In this document: one piece after another, positions 54,701 through 64,000 of the stretch
Layout: each line of letters starts with the position of its first letter
How positions within the stretch are numbered: position 1 is the first letter of the stretch
Assembly (NCBI GenBank): GCA_014183095.1
Contig: JACCPH010000027.1
Span: 82,770 to 146,769 of the forward strand
Direction: 5' to 3'
DNA: 64,000 nucleotides
Source: Harringtonia aguacate
Lineage: Eukaryota > Ascomycota > Sordariomycetes > Ophiostomatales > Ophiostomataceae
Translations under genes and position numbers: made by a program
The notes under the pieces: model-generated
Told to the model about the DNA's origin: nothing
What the model saw: only the letters and a program-made list of their open reading frames with translations
Databases searched by the model: none

Positions 54701-55808
54701 CTGCCACGGAAAGCTGTTGCCGTTCTGCTCAGTCGTTGATGGAAAAACGAGACCCATCTCGTAGAAGGGCCGTCTTCTGCATCGCACACGGGAAGACGTC
54801 CGTCTTGGCCATCCAGGTCTGCAGGCTCCGGAGATGCTGCACCGCTCTGGAGGCCTGCAAGATCTGGGCGGATCATGTGATCAAATGAGTAGTTGCCAGA
54901 TCCAGCGCTGTCCGCAGGAGAAAGCTGGGGGAAGGTGGCAGACCGCTGATGGCTTGTTGCAGGCCGTCGCAGGGTGGGCATTTGTGATCGCGAGCCCCGT
55001 CTCGACAGCGACACGGCGTTGCCTTCTTGGCCTGCTGTTGTTCGCTTGACCAACTTGTTTCTCGGCTGTGGCTGAGAGGGGGGCGCCGATGACGAGAATA
55101 TTGGTGCAGCAGAACCCAGTGAGAAATTAATAGAAGGAGAACCAGGTCCAACGCTGGACCGAATACTTCCGTGTTGGGAAAGAGGCCGGATGGAAAGCCG
55201 TCTCATCCATGAGCCATTGGAAGAGACGGAATCGCGCGAGACTTCGGATATGGGGGGCGGCATCCACTCGCCCTTGTGGATAAACGAATGGCGGCGGCTG
55301 GAGCTCCTCTGTGCCGTGATATGCGTGGCCATGGTCGAACGGGGGAGCGTGGCCGAGGTGGATGGGACGAAAGCTGTCGCTGGGCGAGCGCGGGTCGCTG
55401 TGGTGTCATCGAAGTCGCTATATCCCCTGTTTTCGGTGGCTGTGGCACCGGCATGTGTCACGGCATGGCTGAAAGATGCTGCGGACGGTCGTGGTGCAGG
55501 AGAGGAGCGAGGATGGCTGTCGAAATCCGATGACAGGTTCGGTCGGGTAGACGCTGGTCGCTGGGGAGTGGAATCGTCGGCCGGCTGAGCAAAGACCAGG
55601 CCGGTGGCGGCAGCGGCAACAACTGTACCAGTTCCGACAAGCTGGAGAAGAAAGAGAACGCGTTAGCGTGGACGCGTATGGGAGAGCAGAAGAGAGAACG
55701 AGGGCAGAACCAAGGCATGATCTCGAGATCGCGACGTGTGGAGACTCGCTGAGAGCAAAGCTGCTCTCCAGGTTTCTGGTATTTACTTACACTGGGCACG
55801 GCCTGCAT
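51718..55808 (-). CDS. Unassigned 1313-residue Ser-rich protein
   Basis: Exons in transcript order are 55791..55808 (MQAVPS) and 51718..55641, intron 149 nt. The N-terminal segment LVGTGTVVAAAATGLVFAQP is hydrophobic. A conserved-looking block RRHSFIHKGEWMPPPISEVS with SSNGSWMRRLSIRPLSQHGS follows, then long Ser/Pro/Arg-rich disorder. A second folded-looking region lies in the C-terminal third: KFGTWATGPKNASEDWDDDF, IRELSLLVDGLKRLCRHARD with LEIVNESPGLWREAENIIAL, then a Gln-rich stretch and a final helix (LFFNTNTLQELVKRANSLFH). I do not know the family. The EDWDDDFDFE motif recalls acidic Trp motifs in septation-network regulators of the Byr4 type, but that is a weak similarity from memory. 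The 18-nt first exon is supported by the GTAAGTAAAT donor and uninterrupted frame. Confidence 0.8.
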
Positions 55809-56474
55809 CGTGGAGGCTCTCACGGCTACTTGGACGGGAGAGAGCGACAGACGCAACGGCCGAGGAGGGCGATGCTCGTGTGGAGGAGGTCGGCGCTCGT
55901 TCGAGAGATCGTCGTTCGCATCGTCATGGCATTACTGCTTCGGGAGAACGAGGGTGAGGAAAGAGGAAGACGTTGCGTGCCTGTGCGTGTTCCTGGCCAA
56001 AGAAAAGGGATGGTGGAACAGTGGAGCAGAGGAAACAAACGAGGCGTCTGTCAAAAAAGCAGTGCAAATAAAAAGTGGCCGCCAATTACTTTGGGGCCGT
56101 GTCTAGCAAAATGGCCGGCCTGGAAATAGAACGATGTATGCGTTAGTGGGAAGCTGCCACTGCTCGAGAAAAGAAGAAAAGAGAAAGAGATCCGGAGAGG
56201 ACATGAGAAAAAAGAGCCAGGAAAAACCAAGCAAGAATGAGCCGGGCGAAAAGAGGGACGGGAGCAGGTGGATGAGACAAGGGACCGGGGACGACGCGCC
56301 TTGTTCGTTTCTGTGCGTGTTCCTTCTACCTCTCTTTTCGGAGGGAACGGGCGAGGGAACGACATACGAGACCCGAGGGACTTGGGGTGGGCTTACAAGA
56401 GTTAGCGGGTTTGGGGCTAGTTTTGTCGAGTTCTGTTTGTTCTTTTTTCCCCTCTTTCCCTCTGGGTTTTATTC

Positions 56475-56491
56475 GGGGGGGGGGGGGGGGG
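56475..56491 (+). repeat. G17 homopolymer
   Basis: Seventeen consecutive guanines. Comparable intergenic runs occur at 22900-22910 (G11), 24992-25003 (G12), 43894-43907 (G14), 23668-23678 (C11) and 60124-60136 (C13). Confidence 0.9.
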
Positions 56492-59400
56492 CAAAGGCAA
56501 TGCAATCTCTCAGCCAGGACGGGGGTCCCGAGGGCGCGCGAACTTGTTTAGGGCGTAATGGGTAGGCGACGCGATGCCTCTGTCGGTGGTCGGGCTGAGT
56601 TGGTGGACAGGGGGGGAAAACACGGGTACTTTTTAGCGGAGGGGGTGTGGGAAGGTGGGAGACGGGGCGTGCAGGAGCAGAAAGAGGAAAGAGATCGTAA
56701 TAGTTGCGTGCTTTTGGCTTTATTTTAACTTTCTAGAGGCCGTGGCCGTCGGGTCTACTGTCGCGTGTAATACAAATATCCTATAAGTATTTTGCACAGT
56801 CGTGTCGTCCGTATGAGGGGAAGCAGCGAGAACAAAGTGCAGGCAGAGCAGGTGAGTCGGTGGCTGCTGGAGTCAACACCGAAAGGAGGGATCCAGAAAC
56901 ATGGGACCCTAGGAGGACGGCGGGGAATAAAGAGCATGTATATCCGCCGTACAAGCAGATACGAGCAGTAGGGTGCTTTTAAAAGGTATGAGTTGGTGAA
57001 GAAGGCGAGAGCCAGCTAACAGGAAACAACAGAAAAAGAAAGCAGAGATGCGTGCTAGGCAAGAAGCAGCTGCAGCTTCTGTCTACGAGTGCTCCTACCG
57101 CGGTCGCGAAGGGGTCGCCAACACGCTAGAGGACTGGGCATGCAGCGTCTTGCACATGCCGTAAGTTCGCGGCAGCTCGCCCCCTAGCGGCTGCTGGCGC
57201 GCGCTAGAGTGGGTCGTACTTTGTACAATATTGTAATTGTTTGTGCGTATCTTACTGGTAAAAACATGCAAATACAAATACAAAATATCTTACAGCGCAC
57301 CACAGTGGGAGCATGTGGGCACCAGCGTTCAGACGGTCTCCAGTGGCCTATTTTTTCCCCTGTCCAGATCGATCTGGTATTATTACGACGTTGATCTGCT
57401 GAGACCAGTCATTTGCGCCAACCAAACACAGGGACCACTACGAGTACAGACCCAGCCAGCATCCCAGACCACGACAGCCGTTCTCTGGTTTCCTCCTGCA
57501 TGGCCCCGTTCTTATGTGCATGTCCAATATTCACCGGAGATTCGGCGGAGCTCAACCATTTTTTTCCCGTCTGGTCTCCTGTCGCTCTCGCCTGGCGCAG
57601 ATTGCAGGCAGCACCGCCTGGACGGGAGGCGGCACGGAGCTGTGCTTTCTGGGCTGTTGTCTGTCTGTTCCGCAAGCACAATTACGAGTACAAGCATTCC
57701 AGAACGACCGGCGTTTCGTGACAGCATTCTGCCCTGTGCTCCCTCTTCCGTCGTCTTCCCTGCCCTAGCAGCTTGCATCCAAGACATGTGCAAGCCACGA
57801 AGGTCAGTCCGCTATCCTTCTGCAAGGGATCTAACAGACCGCGACTGAGGCTGGCTGGCTGGCTGGCAGATCAAGCTGCTCAGCGGGAGGCAGGCACATC
57901 GTCGAAAGGATCATTGCACGACACGCTCTGGCATTGGCGAGCAGGCTCCCAACCGTAGTGCCGGCATCCGAGCACACAAGAAAAACCCCACGTCTGGCTC
58001 AGGGCCGCGTTTCGTTGTGCTCGGCACGAGTTTACAGTATTACTTGTATGCGTACAAATACAAAATAATGCTCGTACTCATATATCAACCCTGGCTGATA
58101 ACATCCTCCGGTGCAACCTCTCTGATACGCACACACACACAATATAAGACTTTGTTGCATGGCGTTGGCACAGCCGTATCTTACCAAACAGCCAGGGGGC
58201 CTAGCTGGTGGTTGGACGGGTGCCTGTCCGCTTCCGTGCTTGGGGAAGGGACTGTACAAATATGACACAAACAGTCTGAAGCATAGCCGCGCGAGTATTT
58301 GTACAATCCAAATATGGAGCGAGTGCTCGGGGAAGAAAAGCTTCCCTGGTTCTCCACCGCCGTCTATGCACCGTAGCCTGATTTTGCCGCCTTCTATTCG
58401 ACGCTTTTCTAGACCCTTGGACTCAGAGTGTCAGAACTGTCGCACTCTTCTGGGTACCATGCCCCCGGCGCAAATGGAATGTAACTCTCCCCGGGATTTT
58501 TATATTGTGAAGGGGTGCGCGACTACCACTATGTAAGCACGGAGACAGGCTTCCACCCGATGGTACGCCAGCGCATTCCTGTGCATATTCGTACTATTTG
58601 TATGTAAGATAGCTGTGTGTGTGTGTCTGTGTGTGTGAAAGGGTCTTGTGTGTTCAATGCACATGGACACTGGAGGCTTCCAGCTGCCATCAGTCCATTA
58701 TCCTGGCCCGAGCAAAACAGTTCCTGTGCCGAGCGGTCGCCCAAGCAGGCCGCCCAAGGCGACCTCATACAAGAATCTTGCTTGTATTGTGGTACCCGAG
58801 CATCTGGTTACGCACTGCGTAGCGAGCCGTGACTTGTTCCCGCTGCTCTGGTGTCTGCTTGTGTTTTGTCGCCGTTCTATTTGTATGCTGCTGCCGCTGT
58901 TCTCTCAAGACCGGATGTTTGTTTTCGTCGAGGCCGTGCTTGAAGTCGATGGCGTGTCTCTGGTCGTTGCCAGCTGGAAGAGAGAGAGCGAGACGGCTTC
59001 AGCTCGTCTTGCCCCTGCGTGCGCAGCAATGGGATCCTCACGTTGACGTGTCTAATTTTTTTTTCTCTCCCATCATGTAGCACGAGCCCGTGTTGGTACA
59101 AAATACCGTGCCGGGGGAGCATTACACAGGGGGGAATTGGGCGGCTGTTGGCATCTCAACCTCGCCTGCAGGCTCGTACGGTTCTCTCATTTCCTGCCTG
59201 CGCCCTTGGTCCCATCTGGTTGCAGCGCGCGTTTTCTGCCCGTATAAGGGATATAGGCGGTGTGGTGTATTATCTGTAGTGGCCCTCTGTGCTAATACGC
59301 CCATGTCGGCCCCGTTCCGTCCGCTGTGACAGGAATCCTCGCTTCTTTGTCTCTCCAATGTGCCGCCTCGTCCCATTCTCCTCCTTTCACCTCCCACGTT

Positions 59401-59571
59401 TGGGCCATTGTCCACTCAGGACGCGGTGATGCTTGCGCCTGCAGATCGCATCGCTCAGGGGCCAGCTGCTCGTCATTCTATTTCTGGGCGTTGGACTGGA
59501 GCCTTTTTTCCATCCTTCCGTGTCGCGTTGGTGCGTTGTCCTCCCAACACCCAATCAACACGGCTTCCACT

Positions 59572-59599
59572 CCTTTTGTATTTGTATTTGTATTTGTAT
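59572..59599 (+). repeat. Tandem TTTGTA repeat
   Basis: TTTTGTA followed by three further TTTGTA units and a GTAC word, inside the gene-free region. It is one of many TATTTGTA/TACAAATA occurrences nearby. Confidence 0.75.
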
Positions 59600-61216
59600 G
59601 TACATTAGTGCCCTGGAAAGGCTCTCTTCCGCTAGGCGACGTGCGGCGGCACCCTCGTAAGATCGCGGATGGAGTGGACGGCCGTCGTGTTCTCGTTATC
59701 CGATGCGTACAAACGGGCACACAAGCCTTGCCGGCTGCAGTCAGCCCATTGCACCACTGCGGCTTGACGCCTCTGGAGTACGAGCATGTATGTGCGAGCA
59801 AGGTGCAGCTTGCACAGCATCCGCTGGGATGGAGCAGCGCCGCAAGCGTTGTGCTCTTGCCGCCATTCAGCTTGTCGACTGCGCGCAGCATTGCCCTGAT
59901 GCAGGCTAGCAAAGGAGCTGCTGAACCGCAGCTGGGGGGGGAAACAGCGCGCTTCCAGCTGACAGTGGTGAGGGGTGGACAAGGTCCTGTAATGAAGACT
60001 CCACTCTAGTGCAGAAATTACCTCGTAATAGCAGCTGTCCAGGGCACATCCTCCCCAACGCCGCAGCAGCAGGGGAACATCGTCCTGTTTAGCGTCCCGG
60101 CCATGCAGTATGAGCTCGGGCTGCCCCCCCCCCCCCAACATCCGTGCCGACAGCTGGGAGACCGGATTGATGATGAGGAGATGATGATAGCATTTTTTCC
60201 CAATCTGCGCCCATGCCTCGCGGTCTAGAAACTGCTATTGTTACATACGCGCACCTGCACGCCCCTGGCACGCAATTTCTTGTGATGTGAATATCTGACA
60301 ACATGCCCAGCCGCGTTGGCGGCCAAAGCATGGAGTACAAATACGACAGCACATACATACAAATAGGCTGTGTGCATGCGTCATATCCGAACACTCGTAC
60401 ATACGTACAAATATTTGACGCCATCCTGTATTTGTACCATGCAATGCAGTGCAGTGTGCTTTCCCTGTTTCTCTCCAGATCTGTAGCCGCTAATGAGGCT
60501 GGCGAAATCCTACCCACAGGTTTATCGATCTGGACCTTGCCGAGCTTGCCTAGGTCGATAATTGTGGGCTGGATTGCGTACGGAGTAACTATGTAAGATA
60601 CGAGTAGGGGAGCGTTCCGCATGGAGACTGCTTCCCATCGGTAAGGGTAGAAACAAGGCCACCACGCGCTCACGCATACGAATTTGTCTCACTCGTGCTC
60701 TGCAAAAGTGTTACAGATATACGGTGTACGAGTACGGCAGGGAGAGGCGATGCGGTTTCGGAGCCGTCAAAGGATCGCGGACCGGCGGTCTGGGGATGCA
60801 GCACCAGACGAGGGTCCTCTGGTCCTCACAACCCTGCACTCCGTTTAATACCCAATGTGCCACCAGAGCGAAGTGAGAAGCTTTGCTCTAGCTGCTGCCC
60901 CCAAGGTCAAGCGAGTAGCTGCCCAAGAGCAAGAGGGCGGGCCGCAAATTGCCTGAACAGAACCACGAAAAAGGAATGTGGAATACGTCTACAAATACGC
61001 CTTGTATTTTGTGAAACGAGTCCCTGTTGGGCGTCGATGTCAGCAACAAGAAAGCCCCTTCACTAGCGAGAGTTGGTCGGAGTATACATGTAAATGGTAC
61101 CTTTCTTCGGCGTGCGTCCGTCTCGTCGAAGCAATGCCCTTAATTCTGGTCCCGTCCCGTTAGCCCACTTCTTCCAGGAACATTGTATGAGGTAGCCGCC
61201 CACGTGAGACCATGTT

Positions 61217-61239
61217 TGTAAGATACCATGCATCTTACA
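61217..61239. repeat. Small inverted repeat, TGTAAGAT arms
   Basis: TGTAAGAT (61217-61224) and its complement ATCTTACA (61232-61239) are separated by 7 bp. The arms match the TGTAAGATA word that recurs elsewhere between genes. Confidence 0.75.
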
Positions 61240-62343
61240 CAGTAGCTAGCTTCTCTCGTTTGGGGGGTACCGGTCCGGCTTGACAAACATCCTGTCGGGC
61301 ATGGCAGCAGATTGCACGCAGGGTCACGTCATAGAAAGCCAACTTCATAAGGAGCCTCCAAATTCCAGAAGCCACCACCAGAATTACTCTGGTCTTGGCT
61401 TTGCAAGTCTCACGACAAGAGGGAGGTCTCAACGTAACGGCCGTATGCTTAATATACAAATGTCCGGACAGGTTCCATCCAGCCATGTTAACCAGCCTCC
61501 TCTCCTGGGACGCCATGGCAGAGTACAAATATATATGGCACGGCCTGCCCAACACATCTTTGCTGCAGGACGTCTTGCTGTGACTTGGCTGGAAGCGGTG
61601 TGTCTATGTGTGCAGGTATTACGAGTGGAAAGTATGCAAGATTCGGCACCAAGTCGTAGAGGATCTCTTTTCAGCTGCAGTGGTGTAATTGCTGATAATA
61701 CTCGTAGAATCTGCCGCAATACGACGTGGTTCGCCCCGAATTGCCGTGGGCTGTCGCCCGCCCCTTTTCACAACAAGACGGACTGCCATTGTTCGTGCTG
61801 ATGGGGGGATATTAAACGCCTTTAACCTCGTACATAGTCCACAATCCAAACGCCAGGTTGCAGCGGGCGAACATCAAGATAAGACGGTTGGAGCTAGACA
61901 GGCGGCACTGCGTTCCAGAGCGTTACGCGACCCAAGATTTTCGGTCAGGACAAAAGGCAATCTATTCGGAGGAGCGCATAGATCACCAGGAGACAAAGCG
62001 CGGGCACGGTGAAACATGGCACGAAGCAGCACACAAAACCCGGACCTACAGAGTCGTGCTCGTCGACCAGCCTCCAGACGGTCTGGCCAGGCAAGCTGTG
62101 GAGCAGACCTCATCACGTCGGCAGTCCAACACCTGCCTGTCCTGTCAACCGTGTATTGTAGCGTTGCCGCGGATGAGACGGGAGATTGTAGCACCGCGAC
62201 GAAATTGCGCCGGGCGGGCTTCGTAAGGGAAATAGCAGGCGCGGCATACACCCGGCTAGGAGCAATGCCGTATTGCCCGTAGTCTACCCAGTTGATATAA
62301 GCGGCTGAGCTGCGTCAGAAACGAGAACGGTCGGCGTGCCATG

Positions 62344-62882
62344 ATTGGCCAGGCGGCGAAGGAACGTGGGAAAAAAAAAAAGTCTACCAAAAATGGGTAA
62401 AACGGTACGCGGCCATTGGCTAGACACGCGACACGGTCACCCCTCCATGAAACCAAAGGCAAAAAAGAAAAAAAAAAGAAAAAAGCTCGCGCCTCGACCA
62501 ATCGACGGGCTCGCGTCATCTCCGAACAGCAGGGAAGGTGCACCTGGGAAGCATGACAGCACCATTTCTTCTCCACCATTTTGCAGAATCTCTTCAGCCA
62601 ACGGCCAACACGACTGAACTGCAAGGCGCTGCTGCAACGCCACGCCGCGTCCCACAAAACGAGGGATTGAGGGCGGTGAGAACAGAGGTCTCGTCAGCCA
62701 ATACAAATGGCCAGTTGGCCGTTTTCCCACCACCACACTGCAAAGCCCAGGAGACCGGATCATGTTTCAATTTAAGACGCATTTCAGTGATGGGGCAATA
62801 TCCCCCGGAATGGGAGTGCAGACAGACAGCATGCCACACTCGTGCGGGCAGCGACCGCCGAACATGCAGCCCCTCGGCCAAT
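62344..62882. promoter_or_regulatory. Cluster of five CCAAT boxes upstream of GCN20
   Basis: CCAAT or ATTGG occurs at 62344-62348, 62415-62419, 62498-62502, 62698-62702 and 62878-62882, between 470 and 1010 bp before the GCN20 ATG. CCAAT boxes are bound in fungi by the HAP/CBC complex. Chance would give about two in this length, so the excess is modest. Confidence 0.4.
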
Positions 62883-63352
62883 GGCCGCCTGCCTGTGCGG
62901 CTAAACGTAGCGAATGCCCAGTGTGGAGTCCACTCTTCCAGTGCCGTTGGCCTAGAACGTGCCGACACGGCTTCGCTGTTCGTATTTTCCATTTTCCCAC
63001 ACCGATGCAATCATTCACAACAGTCGCAGTCGCACACAGACAAAGCAGACCACCAACACACAGACCCCCGCGTGTCCAGGACACAAGAAGAAGAAAGGGG
63101 TTCCGGAGAGACGCTTTACGAGGTTACGAGGTATCTTACACTGTCAGCTGTACATCGACTGGGGAGGGGGGTGTAATAATAATATTCTTTAGCGGTCTAC
63201 TATGTAATCGCGGCTCACGTGCAAAAATTTCATCAAGCTTTCGTCCTGGAAATTGCACCCCATCAGCCTGCCCAACGGCTCACACCCCACACCTCTTGAG
63301 CCTCGCTTACCTCTGTCGCTTTCTCGCTCTGCCGCTCTCCTGGTTGCCCTGC

Positions 63353-64000
63353 ATGGAGGCGGAAATTCGGTCCCTCATTCCGAGCATCGACCCCGTGGTG
63401 TCCGAGTATTCGGTGGGGTATCTGACCCACGCTTCGACGGCGTGGTCCGGATCTGGCTCCGATGACGACGACGAGGTCGGCGGCGGCAATGACGCCTCGC
63501 TGCCTCTAGCCGAGGCCGCGGAAACTGTCACAGACCTCCTCCTGTCTGCCTCTGGGGACGCGGAGAACGCTGCGGCTCGGGAGCGCATCAGCAAGCTCGT
63601 CAGCAAATGGGTGGACAAGTATGCCCAGGTGGCGGCCGCCAACTCGGGCGGCCGGGTAGCCTCGTCCGCCGTCCGCCGGCTAGACCAGACCTTCCAGGTC
63701 AGCGCCCAGCGCAACATGTCGTCCACGCTTGCCGTGTCGACCGGCGGCGTCGACCTGGAGTCGGCCAACAGCCGCAAGGTCGAGTCCAAGGTCGATAAGA
63801 AGAAGCTCGAAAAGGCCGAGCGCAAGATTGCCGCCAAGCAGAACAAGAAGACGTTCAAGACGGTCGAGTACGAGGCCTCCCGCCTGCTCAACCAGCCCGA
63901 CGGCGCTCAGTCATACGAGGAGTTTTACATGGCTGTCAATCCGCTGCAGCTGGGCGCCGCCGGTGCTGCGCAGGCTGGCAAGCCCAAGGACATCAAGCTG
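63353..64000 (+). CDS. GCN20: Gcn20/ABCF3-type ABC protein, N-terminal part
   Basis: The first 216 residues of a gene that continues past the window. It begins MEAEIRSLIPSIDPVVSEYS and VGYLTHAS; the N-terminal helical region of the Gcn20/ABCF3 family starts similarly with IDP-V-x-(D/E)Y-x-GY. A Ser/Asp/Gly-rich insertion (GSGSDDDDEVGGGND) follows. Next comes VTDLLLSASGDAENAAARER, a Lys-rich helix with VDKKKLEKAERKIAAKQNKK, and EYEASRLLNQPDGAQSYEEF with YMAVNPLQLG and GKPKDIKL, the segment just before the first ABC cassette. Gcn20 works with Gcn1 on ribosomes to activate the kinase Gcn2 under amino-acid starvation. No intron is seen in this part. The ABC cassettes lie beyond the window. The start was chosen as the first ATG in the open frame. 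Confidence 0.92.
   Translation, partial: MEAEIRSLIPSIDPVVSEYSVGYLTHASTAWSGSGSDDDDEVGGGNDASLPLAEAAETVTDLLLSASGDAENAAARERISKLVSKWVDKYAQVAAANSGGRVASSAVRRLDQTFQVSAQRNMSSTLAVSTGGVDLESANSRKVESKVDKKKLEKAERKIAAKQNKKTFKTVEYEASRLLNQPDGAQSYEEFYMAVNPLQLGAAGAAQAGKPKDIKL

Larger units (their letters stand above)
55809..63352. other. 7.5-kb region without a supported gene
   Basis: Lies between two divergent start codons. Plus- and minus-strand open frames of up to 227 codons occur, but none has protein-like composition, family motifs or splice-linked extension. The first 0.9 kb is purine-rich and ends at a G17 run (56475-56491). From about 57200 to 61800 short AT-rich words (TACAAATA, TACGAGTA, TGTAAGATA) recur. 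CCAAT boxes cluster at 62344-62882. It may contain long leaders, a non-coding RNA or a decayed element; I cannot show which. Confidence 0.55.

Noticed and set aside
55441..55461. Start of the 1313-residue protein at 55461
   Set aside because: The codon is GTG; the frame continues upstream to a good acceptor and a short ATG-bearing exon at 55791-55808.
59326..60009. Plus-strand frame of 227 codons in the gene-free region
   Set aside because: Ser/Cys-rich with a FVFVFVFV artefact from the TTTGTA repeat, no motif and no splice-supported neighbours.
62538..63176. Plus-strand frame of 212 codons before GCN20
   Set aside because: Non-protein-like composition; lies in the CCAAT-rich promoter region.
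1..64000. tRNA, rRNA, CRISPR or intact transposon
   Set aside because: I looked for B-box-like GGTTCRANNC with a matching cloverleaf, spaced repeats, and transposase or polymerase motifs; nothing convincing was found.

Overview
This window is nuclear DNA of a filamentous ascomycete, most likely a sordariomycete. Genes are compact and lie on both strands. Coding regions are GC-rich. Introns are mostly 50-145 nt with GT(A/G)NG donors, CTAAC/CTGAC-like branch sites and CAG/TAG acceptors. The gene set is typical of such fungi (Orc1, Prp46, golgin of the TMF/Sgm1 type, Sla1, Gcn20, multi-intron beta-tubulin). I cannot name the genus from sequence alone. The window starts inside a prefoldin gene and ends inside a GCN20/ABCF gene.

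Layout: 0-3 kb, the end of prefoldin subunit 5 and an unassigned multi-exon gene. 3-13 kb, ORC1 (+), PRP46 (-), NAS6/gankyrin (+) and a TMF/Sgm1-type golgin (-), alternately convergent and divergent. 13-19 kb, alkaline ceramidase (+), prefoldin subunit 1 (+) and an acidic/arginine-rich coiled-coil protein (+). 19-25 kb, the mitochondrial glycine carrier HEM25 (-), COG8 (-) and a TLC-domain membrane protein (+). 25-33 kb, SLA1 (-) and an amino-acid permease (-). 33-39 kb, AMP deaminase (-) and a YEA4-type nucleotide-sugar transporter (-). 41-48 kb, PP2A B55 subunit (-) and two unassigned proteins (+). 48-56 kb, beta-tubulin (-) and a 1313-residue unassigned protein (-). 56-63 kb holds no gene I can support. 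GCN20 (+) begins at 63.35 kb.

The genes are mainly housekeeping: replication licensing, splicing, proteasome assembly, Golgi tethering (golgin plus COG8), sphingolipid turnover, tubulin folding (two prefoldin subunits) together with tubulin itself, endocytosis and nutrient transport. I see no biosynthetic cluster, intact transposon, virus, CRISPR array or tRNA. The most unusual features are structural: a predicted 3-nt micro-exon in the ceramidase gene, a predicted 7-nt first exon in AMP deaminase, a 14-nt exon in NAS6, a GC-AG intron, a 19-alanine run in Orc1, a set of short TACGAGTA / TACAAATA / TGTAAGATA motifs recurring between genes, and a 7.5-kb gene-free divergent region. All exon boundaries were derived by hand from splice consensus and reading-frame continuity. 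No transcript data were available.
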